Origin: Alphaproteobacteria bacterium
GTDB lineage: Bacteria; Pseudomonadota; Alphaproteobacteria; Rhizobiales; Xanthobacteraceae
Assembly: GCA_016869215.1 (NCBI GenBank)
Contig: VGEP01000046.1
Location: 1 to 34,650 of the forward strand
Length of the DNA: 34,650 nt
Direction of reading: 5' to 3'
Position numbers and translations under genes: made by a program. The notes under the pieces were generated by a model. It did not search any database and had not been told where the DNA came from. It saw nothing but the letters and a program-made list of their open reading frames with translations. How positions within the stretch are numbered: position 1 is the stretch's first letter; the number at the start of each line of letters is the position of its first letter. Positions 23,320 to 31,214 of this stretch are shown in pieces.

Positions 23320-23595
23320 ATGACGGACAGCCCGAAGCGCGCCGACGACGCCGAGATCGAGCGCGCGATCTTCCGCCTTCTCGACGACGCGGGACCCGGA
23401 AAAACCGTCGGTCCGGCCGACGCGGCCCGCGCGCTCGTTGCCGGTCCCGACTGGCACCTGCTGATGCATCCGGTGCGCCGGGCCGCGGTGCGGCTCGCAC
23501 TCGGCGGCAAGCTCGTGATCTACCGCAAGGGCAAGCCGGTCGATCCGAACGACTTCAAGGGTGTCTATCGCCTCGGCCTGCCGCGGCACGACTGA
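23320..23595 (+). CDS. DUF3253 family protein
   Basis: This 91-residue cytosolic protein matches the DUF3253 pattern: an N-terminal helix (DAEIERAIFRLLDDAGPGKTV), then a winged-helix-like core (PADAARALVAGPDWHLLMHPVRRAAVRLALGG; longest quoted run trimmed) and the conserved strand KLVIYRKGKPVDPNDFKGVYRLGLP. The shape suggests a small DNA- or RNA-binding domain, but none has a known function. The ATG at 23320 is chosen over the longer frame from 23131. It is convergent with the YdcF gene, with 16 bases between stops. Confidence 0.85.
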   Translation: MTDSPKRADDAEIERAIFRLLDDAGPGKTVGPADAARALVAGPDWHLLMHPVRRAAVRLALGGKLVIYRKGKPVDPNDFKGVYRLGLPRHD

Positions 23596-23611
23596 CCGTT
23601 CGAAACGGTGG

Positions 23612-24406
23612 TCATTGAGGTCCGGGGAACAATTCGGAGGTGCGGCCGGTCAGCCAATAGGCGGCAAGCCCGACCCATTCGCGAACCGCGACATCCGTGC
23701 GCGCGAGCCCGCCGGACAGCGACGAGAACGGACTTAGCGGCAGCGTGCCGCCCCGCGTGCGCCAGTCCACCGGATAGGGTTCCACCGCAAAGCCGGCCCG
23801 GCGGAAGCAGCCGACCGAGCGCGGCATGTGATGCGCGGAGGTCACGAGCAGCCAGCGCTCGCCGGTCTTCGGATGGACCAACGCCTTGGACATCGTGGCG
23901 TTCTCATGGGTGTTGCGGGACGCATTTTCCAGAACGACGCGCTCGCGAGGAATGCCGAAGCTTTCCAAAAGCGGCAGGACCAGGTCCGCCTCCTTCGGCT
24001 GGTCGCCGCTCAGCGAGCCGTCGCCACCGCTGTAAACGATCCGCGCCTGCGGGAAGCGTCGCGCCAGTTCGGCCACGACGGTGATGCGCTCCGCGGACTC
24101 GTTGAGCGCCGGCTGCCCGCGCGCGGCGGTCATCGCGGGACCGAGCGCGCCGCCGAGCACGACGATCCCGTTGGGCGCGCCCGCCCCGCTCCACTGCTGA
24201 AAGCGCTGCTCCAGCGGCTGGATCAGCGCATTGCCGAGCGGCGACCATCCGGCGGCGGCGAGCAGAAGTCCGCCCACGGCCGCCAGTCTGCGGCCACCGC
24301 GGGCGAACCGCGTCGGCATCAGCAGGATGCCGAGCAGCGCAATCGACATCAGGAGGTTCGACGGCACCGCGAAAAATGCGAGGGTCTTGGACAGGACGAA
24401 GAACAC
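23612..24406 (-). CDS. YdcF/ElyC-family membrane protein (DUF218)
   Basis: This 264-residue inner-membrane protein has two N-terminal transmembrane segments (about 10-30 and 40-58) followed by an extracytoplasmic DUF218 domain with IVVLGGALGP near 80, IVYSGGDGSLSG near 122, the ENASRNTHENA motif near 160 and LLVTSAHHMPRSVGCFRRAG near 185. These are the conserved motifs of the SanA/ElyC/YdcF family; E. coli ElyC affects peptidoglycan precursor metabolism. The enzymatic activity is not settled. It starts at 24406 and is followed upstream on the same strand by an RraA-like gene 24 bases away. Confidence 0.92.
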   Translation of the reverse strand: MFFVLSKTLAFFAVPSNLLMSIALLGILLMPTRFARGGRRLAAVGGLLLAAAGWSPLGNALIQPLEQRFQQWSGAGAPNGIVVLGGALGPAMTAARGQPALNESAERITVVAELARRFPQARIVYSGGDGSLSGDQPKEADLVLPLLESFGIPRERVVLENASRNTHENATMSKALVHPKTGERWLLVTSAHHMPRSVGCFRRAGFAVEPYPVDWRTRGGTLPLSPFSSLSGGLARTDVAVREWVGLAAYWLTGRTSELFPGPQ

Positions 24407-24430
24407 CGCTCCCTCCCCGCGCCCGCAGCG

Positions 24431-25129
24431 TCAGCCGCGCTTGCTCTTCCAGGCCTGATAGCGCGCCTTGGCCTCGTCGTTGGGCGGGTAGAGCCCCGGC
24501 AGCGGCACGCCGCGCTCGACCTCACTCACCACCCAGCTTTCGTAGCGCTCGTGCTCCTCGCCTTCCGCAGCGACGAAATCCACCAGGTCCTTCGGGATCA
24601 CCACCGCGCCGTCGTCGTCGGCCACGATCACGTCGCCCGGAAAGATCGCGCAGCCGCCGCAGGCGATCGGCTCCTCCCAGCCCACGAACGTGAGCCCGTT
24701 GACCGAGGCCGGCGCGGCGGTGCCGCGGCAGAAAATCGGCAGGTCGGCCTTGAGGCAGCCCGCCTTGTCGCGGATCACGCCGTCGGTGACCAGCGCCTTG
24801 ACGTTCCGTCGCGCCATGCGCATCACCAGGATGTCGCCGAAGATGCCGGCACTGGTCACGCCCATCGCGTCGGCGACCGCGATGCAGCCTTCCGGCATGG
24901 CCTCGATCGCGGCGCGGGTCGAGATCGGCTTGCCCCAGCTTTCGGGCGTGGCGAGGTCCTCGCGCACCGGCACGAAGCGCAACGTGAACGCCGGTCCCAC
25001 GATCCGCTCGCCGGTCGGCACCAGCGGCATCGAGCCGTCGATCCAGCAGCGCCGGATGCCTTTCTTGAGCAGCATCGTGGTGACGGTTGCGGTCGTGACG
25101 TGACGCAGGACGTCGTAGGCGGCCGACAT
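24431..25129 (-). CDS. RraA-fold family protein (possible HMG/CHA-type aldolase)
   Basis: This 232-residue protein has the RraA/HMG-aldolase fold. The core VTDGVIRDKAG and GGCAIFPGDVIVADDDGAVVIP match the conserved arginine and acidic metal site of 4-hydroxy-4-methyl-2-oxoglutarate / 4-carboxy-4-hydroxy-2-oxoadipate aldolases. The family includes true RNase E inhibitors (about 160 residues) and longer aldolase-like members; the length here favours the latter group. The ATG at 25129 has GGAG seven bases upstream. The substrate cannot be assigned, and no aromatic-degradation genes are close by. Confidence 0.85.
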   Translation of the reverse strand: MSAAYDVLRHVTTATVTTMLLKKGIRRCWIDGSMPLVPTGERIVGPAFTLRFVPVREDLATPESWGKPISTRAAIEAMPEGCIAVADAMGVTSAGIFGDILVMRMARRNVKALVTDGVIRDKAGCLKADLPIFCRGTAAPASVNGLTFVGWEEPIACGGCAIFPGDVIVADDDGAVVIPKDLVDFVAAEGEEHERYESWVVSEVERGVPLPGLYPPNDEAKARYQAWKSKRG

Positions 25130-25149
25130 GATGCTTCTCCAGGATTGGC

Positions 25150-25728
25150 CTAAACCGGGGCGAGCCCAAGGCGCTCGTCGCGCCGGCGCAGCATATGCAC
25201 GAACGGAATCGACGCCAGCACCATCCAGCCCTTGCCGACCACCTGGCCGGACAGGAATTCGAGCGAGCCGAACGCCAGCCACAAGAACACGACGGAATCG
25301 ACCACAAGGCCGACACAACTCGATGCGACCACCGCGGCGATCAGCCGCCGGCGCGCGAGCGGCGTATAGACCGCGAGATCGGCAAGCTCCGAAATCAGGA
25401 ATGCCACGCCCGACGCAATCGCAAGCGCCGGCGGCGCGACGGCAGCCGACAGCACCGCGCCGACGACCACGGCGCCCGCCGAATAGGCCACGCCGAGACG
25501 GCGCTGCACCAGGTCGCGCAGCACCAGCGCCACGCCGATCATCAGAACGCCCGACGGCGCCATCAGGCTTGCGCCGAACGGATTGGGCAGCACCGGGATC
25601 AGGCACGGGCCATTCGGCACGCAGACCGTGCCGGCGTTCCCGATCATCCAGTTTGCAAGTGGAATGGTCAGTCCGAAGGCGATCAGGAATGCGATCCCCT
25701 CGATCCTGCGCCGCTTGTCGTTACTCAT
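25150..25728 (-). CDS. VUT-family transporter, probable queuosine precursor importer
   Basis: This 192-residue membrane protein of the VUT family (PF02592, formerly DUF165) has five or six hydrophobic segments, an early [17 protein letters not shown] and an [21 protein letters not shown] stretch that is characteristic of YhhQ-like proteins. E. coli YhhQ (QueT-type) imports preQ0 and preQ1 for queuosine synthesis. Here the start ATGA overlaps the queC stop by four bases (25725-25728), strong support for a queuosine-precursor role. It stands downstream of queC, as a translationally coupled partner. Confidence 0.88.
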   Translation of the reverse strand: MSNDKRRRIEGIAFLIAFGLTIPLANWMIGNAGTVCVPNGPCLIPVLPNPFGASLMAPSGVLMIGVALVLRDLVQRRLGVAYSAGAVVVGAVLSAAVAPPALAIASGVAFLISELADLAVYTPLARRRLIAAVVASSCVGLVVDSVVFLWLAFGSLEFLSGQVVGKGWMVLASIPFVHMLRRRDERLGLAPV

Positions 25729-26432
25729 GAGCCCGCCTTGAACTTCGCAAATCCTGCGGCGCGCAGCTTGCACGCCGGACAGTCGCCGCAACCATGGCCC
25801 CAGCCGTGCCGCCGCGCGCGGTCGCCGAGGTAGCAGCTATGGGTCTCCTCGACCGTCAAATCAAGCAGTGCGTCGCCGCCGATCTCACGGGCAAGCGCGA
25901 AGGTGCCGGCCTTGTCGATCCACATCAGCGGCGTGTGCAGGACGAAGCGGCGGTCGAGGCCGAGCGTCAGCACCACCTGCACCGCCTTCACCGTGTCGTC
26001 GCGGCAATCGGGATAGCCGGAATAGTCGGTCTCGCACATGCCGGCGACTAAGTGCTTCGAGCCCCGGCGATAAGCCAGCGCGCCGGCGAAGGTGAAGAAG
26101 ATCAGGTTGCGGCCCGGCACGAAGGTGGTCGGCAGGCCGTTTTCCGCGATCTCGATCTGCATGTCGCGGGTCAGCGCGGTCTCCGAGATTGCGGCGAGCG
26201 CGTCGAGCTTCACCACATGGTCGTCGCCCAGGCGAGACGCCCATTCGGGACGCAGCGCCGCGAGCCGCTCGCGGATGCGCGGCCGGACCGCCAGCTCAAC
26301 CGCGTGGCGCTGGCCATAGTCGAAACCCACGGTCTCCACGCGCGCAAAGCGCGTCAGCGCCCAGGCCAGGCAGACGGTGGAATCCTGTCCGCCGGAGAAC
26401 AGGACCAGGGCGGTGTCGGGACTGACGGTCAT
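25725..26432 (-). CDS. queC: 7-cyano-7-deazaguanine synthase
   Basis: QueC converts 7-carboxy-7-deazaguanine and ammonia to preQ0 using ATP, on the route to the tRNA wobble base queuosine. The 235-residue protein has the PP-loop SGGQDS at 13-18 ([14 protein letters not shown]), the conserved [18 protein letters not shown] segment and four zinc-binding cysteines at 200, 215, 218 and 221 (CYLGD ... CGDCPAC). The ATG at 26432 follows an alternative longer frame but matches the family start. The VUT transporter gene overlaps it by four bases. QueD, QueE and QueF are not in the window. It is divergent from the beta-propeller gene. Confidence 0.96.
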   Translation of the reverse strand: MTVSPDTALVLFSGGQDSTVCLAWALTRFARVETVGFDYGQRHAVELAVRPRIRERLAALRPEWASRLGDDHVVKLDALAAISETALTRDMQIEIAENGLPTTFVPGRNLIFFTFAGALAYRRGSKHLVAGMCETDYSGYPDCRDDTVKAVQVVLTLGLDRRFVLHTPLMWIDKAGTFALAREIGGDALLDLTVEETHSCYLGDRARRHGWGHGCGDCPACKLRAAGFAKFKAGS

Positions 26433-26512
26433 GGCATCCGCATACAACATTTCCGGCGCACTCAAAGCGCCGCATGGGCTATATTTTTGGGCAGACGGCG
26501 GAGGAAATTCGG

Positions 26513-27448
26513 ATGGCGAATGCGAACGGCACACGCGGCGTGATCGCGGTCGACAAGATGGGCGGCAAGGTGCTGTTCCTCAACCCTGAGACCTACGCCA
26601 CCGAGGTCGTGATCGAGGGGTTCCCGCGCACGCCGCACGAGTTGCTGGTGCTGCCGGAGCGCAGCAAGGCCTACGTGCCGATCTTCGGCGACGGCATCCA
26701 CGGCCGCAATCCGAACCCGCAGCATCTGCTGTGCGTGTTCGACCTGAACCGGCGCGCGCATGTGCACACCATCGACCTGCGGCCCTACATCGCGCCGCAC
26801 ACGCTCAAGCTCGGGCCGGACGGGTTGATCTATCTCACCTGCGAGAACAGCGCGGTTGTGGTCGCGATCGACCCCGCGGCCGACCGCGTGGTCGAGGCGA
26901 TCGACTCCGGCTCCACCAACGGCCACCGCCTGATTATCGCGCCGGACGGCAAGCGCCTCTATGTCGAGAACGAGGAGGATGCGACCGTCTCGGTGATCGA
27001 TCTCGGCACCCGCAAGCTCATCGGCAAGATCGCGACCCCGCGGCCGCTTTGCGGCATCGCCATCTCGGCCGACGGCAACACCGTGGTCGCGGTCGACGAC
27101 GCGGAGCCGGTGCTGTTCCTGATCGACACGCAGGCCGGCCGCGTGCGCGAAGAGGTGAGACTCGAAGGCGCGCCCAAGCCCGCGCAGATCGCGCGTTACG
27201 CGCCCGACAACAGCCTGATCGGCGTGACCAGCAACAACGGCGACACCGTGAGCCTGGTCGATCCGTCGTTCAAGCGGCAGACCGCGATCAAGACCGGCAG
27301 CCAGCCGATGGACATGGCGTTTCATGGCGACGAGCTGTTCGTGGCCTGCCAGGGCGACGGCTCGATTCATGTGATCGACATTCCTGGCCGCAAATGGAAG
27401 CGCAGCTTCCAGGCCGGTGTGGGTTGCGAGTCGATCGGCTTTTTCTGA
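26513..27448 (+). CDS. YncE-like beta-propeller protein
   Basis: This 311-residue protein consists of repeated four-stranded blades of the YVTN/YncE kind: [97 protein letters not shown]. No signal peptide is visible with the start at 26513, which has GGAGG eight bases upstream; the frame could begin at 26474, still without a clear signal. It could be cytosolic and bind ligand or partner protein through the propeller. The function is unknown. Confidence 0.85.
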   Translation: MANANGTRGVIAVDKMGGKVLFLNPETYATEVVIEGFPRTPHELLVLPERSKAYVPIFGDGIHGRNPNPQHLLCVFDLNRRAHVHTIDLRPYIAPHTLKLGPDGLIYLTCENSAVVVAIDPAADRVVEAIDSGSTNGHRLIIAPDGKRLYVENEEDATVSVIDLGTRKLIGKIATPRPLCGIAISADGNTVVAVDDAEPVLFLIDTQAGRVREEVRLEGAPKPAQIARYAPDNSLIGVTSNNGDTVSLVDPSFKRQTAIKTGSQPMDMAFHGDELFVACQGDGSIHVIDIPGRKWKRSFQAGVGCESIGFF

Positions 27449-27540
27449 TCTCGGCGCTTTCAACGCGCGTACGAAGCGCCTAGCATCGTCACAAACAAGA
27501 AGACCGCGGACCAACCGGCCTAACCTCGGGAGGTCACGTC

Positions 27541-28524
27541 ATGCGGCTGTCTTCGCTTGCCCGGTTTGCCATTGCGTTTGTCGCATTGGCCGCGTTGAGC
27601 GGTCCCGCACCGGCTCAGAACTATCCCACCAAGCCCGTCACCCTGATGGTGCCGCTCGCGCCGGGCGGCGGCATGGACTTCATCGCGCGCACCATCGGCG
27701 CCAAGCTTTCGGAGCGCCTCGGGCAGACCGTACTGGTCGAAAACCGGCCCGGCGGCGGCACCATCGTCGCCACCGTGGCGCTGAAGAACGCGCCACCCGA
27801 CGGCTACACCATCCTGCTGGTGCCGGGGCCGACGATCACCACCAACCTCGCGCTCTACAAGCAATTGCCCTACGACCCGCGCAAGGACTTCGCGCCGGTC
27901 GCGCTGACGTCGGAGGTCGGCTTCGCGCTGGTGGTCAACCCGTCGCTGCCGGTCAACAACGTCATGGAGCTGGTCGAATACGCGAAGAAGCGGCCGGGCG
28001 AGGTCATCATGGGATCGTCCGGCGTCGGCACCATGACGCATTTGGCCGGCGAACTGCTGATGAGCCGCACCGGCATCAAGATCCGCCACGCGCCCTACCG
28101 CGGCAGCCCTCCGGCGCTCAACGACGTGATCGCGGGCCACATCCATATGTTTTTCGCCGATCCGGTGACCGCCGCGGCCCAGACCAAGGCCGGCAAGGTC
28201 AAGGCGCTGGCGGTGTCGTCGAAGACGCGGCTCGGCGTGTTCCCCGACGTGCCGCCGATCGCGGAAGCGGGCATTCCCGGCTACGAGGCCACCAACTGGC
28301 ACATGGCGATTGCGCCGGCCGGCACGCCGCCCGCGGTCATCGAAAAGCTCGCGGCCGAATTCCGCGCGGTGAGCGCCATGCCGGATGTGAAGGAGAAAAT
28401 CGCGACGATCGGGCTGACGCCGCTGCAAAGCCCGCCGCCCGCGGAATTGCGCAAGTTCCTCGCCAGCGAGATCGACACCTGGGTGAAGTTCATCCAGCAG
28501 ATCGGGATCGCCGGGACGCTGTGA
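27541..28524 (+). CDS. Second Bug/TctC-family periplasmic solute-binding protein
   Basis: This 327-residue Bug-family receptor has a signal peptide (residues 1-25, ending PAPAQ), mature start NYPTKPVTLMVPLAPGGGMD, RPGGGTIVAT near 67 and GIPGYEATNWHMAIAPAG near 252. A GGGAGG site lies eight bases before the ATG. No TctA/TctB genes are adjacent. It differs clearly from the receptor at 5254-6231 (different ligand-loop residues), so the two probably bind different carboxylates. It is convergent with the aldo/keto reductase gene, with 25 bases between stops. Confidence 0.93.
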   Translation: MRLSSLARFAIAFVALAALSGPAPAQNYPTKPVTLMVPLAPGGGMDFIARTIGAKLSERLGQTVLVENRPGGGTIVATVALKNAPPDGYTILLVPGPTITTNLALYKQLPYDPRKDFAPVALTSEVGFALVVNPSLPVNNVMELVEYAKKRPGEVIMGSSGVGTMTHLAGELLMSRTGIKIRHAPYRGSPPALNDVIAGHIHMFFADPVTAAAQTKAGKVKALAVSSKTRLGVFPDVPPIAEAGIPGYEATNWHMAIAPAGTPPAVIEKLAAEFRAVSAMPDVKEKIATIGLTPLQSPPPAELRKFLASEIDTWVKFIQQIGIAGTL

Positions 28525-28549
28525 CGTCGGGCCGCTGCGCCGGTTTCGG

Positions 28550-29347
28550 CTAGCTGACGATATTCCCGTGCGGGCTTGCGAGCGCCGCGATCTCCTTCAT
28601 TTCGGCCGGCGTCAGTTCGAAGTCGAAGATCGCGAAGTTTTCCTTCAGCCGCTCCAGGCGGCTGGTTTTCGGAATGACGATCAGATTTTGCTGCACCAGG
28701 TAGCGCAGGCAGACCTGGGCCGCGGTCTTGCCGTGCGCCTTGGCGACGCGCCCGATCGCGGCGTCGCCCTTGATGCGTCCGCGCGCGATCGGGCTATAGG
28801 CGGTCACCGTCAGGCCGCGCTTGTGGCTCGCGGCGATGGTCTTGCGCTGGTCGAAATAGGGGTGGCACTCGATCTGGTTGTTGACCAGCGGCTCGGTCGC
28901 GTACGCCACCGCCTCCTCGATCAGGTCCGGCGTGAAATTGGAGACGCCGATGTGCCGCGCCACGCCTTCGCGCTTCATCTTGCACAGCGCGCCGACGGTT
29001 TCCTTCAGCGGGATGCTGGAGTTGGGCCAATGGATCAGCAGCAGGTCGACGTTGGGAAGCTTCAGCTTGGCGATACTGTCGCGCGCCGAGCGTTCGAAGT
29101 CGCGCGCTCTGAGATTGCTCGACCAGACCTTGGTGGTGACGAAGACCTCATCGCGCGGCACGCCGGATGCGCGCAGCCCATCGCCCACCTCCTCCTCGTT
29201 GCCGTACATCGCGGCGGTATCGATATGGCGATAGCCAAGCCGCAGCGCCTCCTCGACCGCGCGCGCGCAGGCCTTGCCGCGCAGGTCCCAGGTGCCGAGC
29301 CCGATCAGAGGAATGCGCGCACCGTTGGATTCGACGAAATGCTGCAT
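28550..29347 (-). CDS. Aldo/keto reductase
   Basis: This 265-residue NADPH-dependent (beta/alpha)8-barrel reductase has the catalytic tetrad D43, Y48 (HIDTAAMYGN), K73 (VTTKVW) and H106 (LLLIHWP), and the coenzyme-binding VIPKTSRLERLKENF near 225. It resembles 2,5-diketo-gluconate reductase-type members that reduce small aldehydes or ketones; the substrate is unknown. The ATG at 29347 has GGGAG seven bases upstream. It lies downstream of and on the same strand as the XRE gene, 100 bases away. Confidence 0.94.
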   Translation of the reverse strand: MQHFVESNGARIPLIGLGTWDLRGKACARAVEEALRLGYRHIDTAAMYGNEEEVGDGLRASGVPRDEVFVTTKVWSSNLRARDFERSARDSIAKLKLPNVDLLLIHWPNSSIPLKETVGALCKMKREGVARHIGVSNFTPDLIEEAVAYATEPLVNNQIECHPYFDQRKTIAASHKRGLTVTAYSPIARGRIKGDAAIGRVAKAHGKTAAQVCLRYLVQQNLIVIPKTSRLERLKENFAIFDFELTPAEMKEIAALASPHGNIVS

Positions 29348-29447
29348 GCCAAGTCTCCCGCCCAAACCATCGCAGGAGACGAATGCGAATCGCAAGCAGG
29401 CGATGGGGCCCGCCGGATGCAGCCTTTCTGGCGGCCGCAGGCTCGCT

Positions 29448-29774
29448 TTAAGCCGATTTCCGTCCGAGGATGTCGAATGCCACCTGCGGCGCCTGATCGA
29501 GCAACTTGAGCAGCGCCCGCGCCGGACCGCGCGGGCTGCGTTTGCCCTGCTCCCAGTTGCGCACGGTTTCGATCGGCACGCCGATGCGGGCTGCGAATTC
29601 GGCCTGGGTCAGCCGCACCTGCGAACGCACGCGGCGGGCGAATTCGGCGTCGGGCCGCCCCGAACGCCCCTCCGCAGGCTGCGCAGCGGCGACAGCCGGC
29701 GGCATGGTCCGCTCGCTCCCGTCGCTGAGAATTTCAACCAGCCGACCGTCCGCCTTCAGCCGCACCCGCATCAT
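29448..29774 (-). CDS. XRE-family helix-turn-helix regulator, antitoxin-like
   Basis: This 108-residue DNA-binding protein has a charged N-terminal region (MMRVRLKADGRLVEILSDGS) and a C-terminal helix-turn-helix at about 48-95 (SQVRLTQAEFAARIGVPIET followed by VRNWEQGKRSPRGPARALL). The pattern RNWEQGxRxPxGPARxLL is typical of HigA/NadS/MqsA-type antitoxin repressors. No RelE- or HigB-like toxin gene is adjacent, so it is an orphan. A site AGGAGG lies five bases before the first ATG (29774); the next codon is also ATG. The 180-base upstream gap contains a repeat GTTAAC site likely used for autoregulation. Confidence 0.88.
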   Translation of the reverse strand: MMRVRLKADGRLVEILSDGSERTMPPAVAAAQPAEGRSGRPDAEFARRVRSQVRLTQAEFAARIGVPIETVRNWEQGKRSPRGPARALLKLLDQAPQVAFDILGRKSA

Positions 29775-29817
29775 CGGAGCCTCCTGAACGTCTGGAGACC
29801 CACCGCTGGACTGATTT

Positions 29818-29835
29818 GGTTAACAAATGGTTAAC
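29818..29835. promoter_or_regulatory. GTTAAC repeat, probable operator of the XRE gene
   Basis: TGGTTAAC occurs twice with three bases between (29817-29824 and 29828-29835). Because GTTAAC is self-complementary the site is both a direct and an inverted repeat (GTTAAC-N5-GTTAAC). It lies 43-61 bases upstream of the XRE start, where an autorepressor would be expected to bind. Confidence 0.45.
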
Positions 29836-29907
29836 GAACAGTCCGATGAGCCACCGCCAATGGCGGAGCAAGGCAACAGATCATGGGCCATTGGCTGATG
29901 CGCCAAT

Positions 29908-29920
29908 GAACGAATCGTTC
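29908..29920. promoter_or_regulatory. Short palindrome in the XRE upstream gap
   Basis: GAACGA-A-TCGTTC is a perfect 13-base palindrome in the gap between the XRE gene start and the end of the isovaleryl-CoA dehydrogenase gene. It resembles operators of TetR-type regulators; no such gene is adjacent, and it lies downstream of the dehydrogenase, so its target is unclear. Confidence 0.25.
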
Positions 29921-29956
29921 GATGGCCGATCGGCAATGACCGAGTGGCGGCGCCGC

Positions 29957-31129
29957 TCAGGCGGTTTTGTCGAAGATTTCCCGCCCGATCAGCATGCGGC
30001 GGATTTCGCTGGTCCCCGCCCCGATCTCGTAGAGCTTGGCATCGCGAAGCAGCCGCCCGGTCGGGTAGTCGTTGATGTAGCCGTTGCCGCCCAGACACTG
30101 GATCGCATCGAGCGCAACCTGCGTCGCCCGCTCCGCGGCATAGAGGATCGCACCGGCGGCGTCCTCGCGCGTGGTCCGCCCCTCGTCGCAAGCGCGCGCC
30201 ACCGCATAGACGTAGGCCTTGGCGGCGTTCATGGTCACGTACATGTCCGCGAGCTTGCCCTGCATGAGCTGAAATGCGCCGATCGGTTTCCCGAACTGCT
30301 TGCGCTCGTGCACGTAGGGCACCACCGCGTCGAGCGCCGCCTGCATGATGCCAAGCGGCCCCGCAGCCAGCACAACCCGCTCGTAGTCGAGGCCGGACAT
30401 CAGCACATTGACGCCGCCGCCGACCTTGCCGAGCACGTTCTCCTCGGGCACCTCGCAGTCCTCGAATACCAGCTCGCAGGTGTCGGAGCCGCGCATGCCG
30501 AGCTTGTCGAGCTTCTGTGCCGTGGAAAATCCCTTCATCCCCTTCTCGATCAGGAAGGCGGTGATGCCGCGCGGTCCCGCGGCCGGGTCGGTCTTGGCAT
30601 AGACCACCAGCGTTTCGGCCACCGGACCGTTGGTGATCCACATTTTGGTGCCGTTGAGGACGTAGCGGTCGCCGCGCTTGTCGGCGCGCGTCGTCATCGA
30701 CACGACGTCCGAGCCGGCGCCGGGCTCCGACATGGCGAGCGCCCCGACGTGCTCGCCGGTAATCAGCTTCGGCAGGTACTTGCGCCGTTGCCCGTCGCTG
30801 CCGTTGCGCCGGATCTGGTTGACGCAGAGATTGGAATGCGCGCCGTAGGACAGGCCGACCGAGGCCGAGCCGCGCGAAACCTCCTCCATCGCCACGCAAT
30901 GGGCGAGATAGCCCATGCCCGAACCGCCCCATTCCTCCTCGACCGTGATGCCGTGCAGGCCGAGCGCGCCCATTTGAGGCCATAAATCGCGCGGGAACGT
31001 ATTGGTGCGGTCGATCTCGTCGGCGCGCGGCGCGATCTTGTCGCGCGAAAAGCCCCGCGCGGTCTCGCGCAGCATGTCGATGTCTTCGCCGAGCCCGAAA
31101 TCGAAGCCCTGCCAGGCGTTGGGGATCAT
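29957..31129 (-). CDS. ivd: Isovaleryl-CoA dehydrogenase
   Basis: This FAD enzyme oxidises isovaleryl-CoA to 3-methylcrotonyl-CoA in leucine breakdown and passes electrons to ETF. The 390-residue protein has the acyl-CoA dehydrogenase folds: [17 protein letters not shown] near 94, [17 protein letters not shown] near 129-145, [17 protein letters not shown] near 164-180, and the catalytic glutamate E250 in [16 protein letters not shown], the position used by isovaleryl-CoA dehydrogenases rather than by most acyl-CoA dehydrogenases. The start at 31129 has AAGG-type sequence a few bases upstream. mccB and mccA lie on the same strand 14 and 26 kb away; the hydratase and lyase of the pathway are not present. 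Confidence 0.94.
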   Translation of the reverse strand: MIPNAWQGFDFGLGEDIDMLRETARGFSRDKIAPRADEIDRTNTFPRDLWPQMGALGLHGITVEEEWGGSGMGYLAHCVAMEEVSRGSASVGLSYGAHSNLCVNQIRRNGSDGQRRKYLPKLITGEHVGALAMSEPGAGSDVVSMTTRADKRGDRYVLNGTKMWITNGPVAETLVVYAKTDPAAGPRGITAFLIEKGMKGFSTAQKLDKLGMRGSDTCELVFEDCEVPEENVLGKVGGGVNVLMSGLDYERVVLAAGPLGIMQAALDAVVPYVHERKQFGKPIGAFQLMQGKLADMYVTMNAAKAYVYAVARACDEGRTTREDAAGAILYAAERATQVALDAIQCLGGNGYINDYPTGRLLRDAKLYEIGAGTSEIRRMLIGREIFDKTA

Positions 31130-31214
31130 GCGCGGACCTTGTCCATCGAAGCCGGCATTATGGCCGCCGCCGACAGCAATCGCCAGACACAGCAATCGCC
31201 AGGCTTGTCGGCCA

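Noticed and set aside
26433-26512. A preQ1 riboswitch upstream of queC
   Set aside because: The divergent gap is only 80 bases and shows no H-type pseudoknot or C-rich loop/A-rich tail pattern that I can recognise.
29448-29774. Toxin-antitoxin locus
   Set aside because: Only the antitoxin-like regulator is present; flanking genes are an aldo/keto reductase and an acyl-CoA dehydrogenase.
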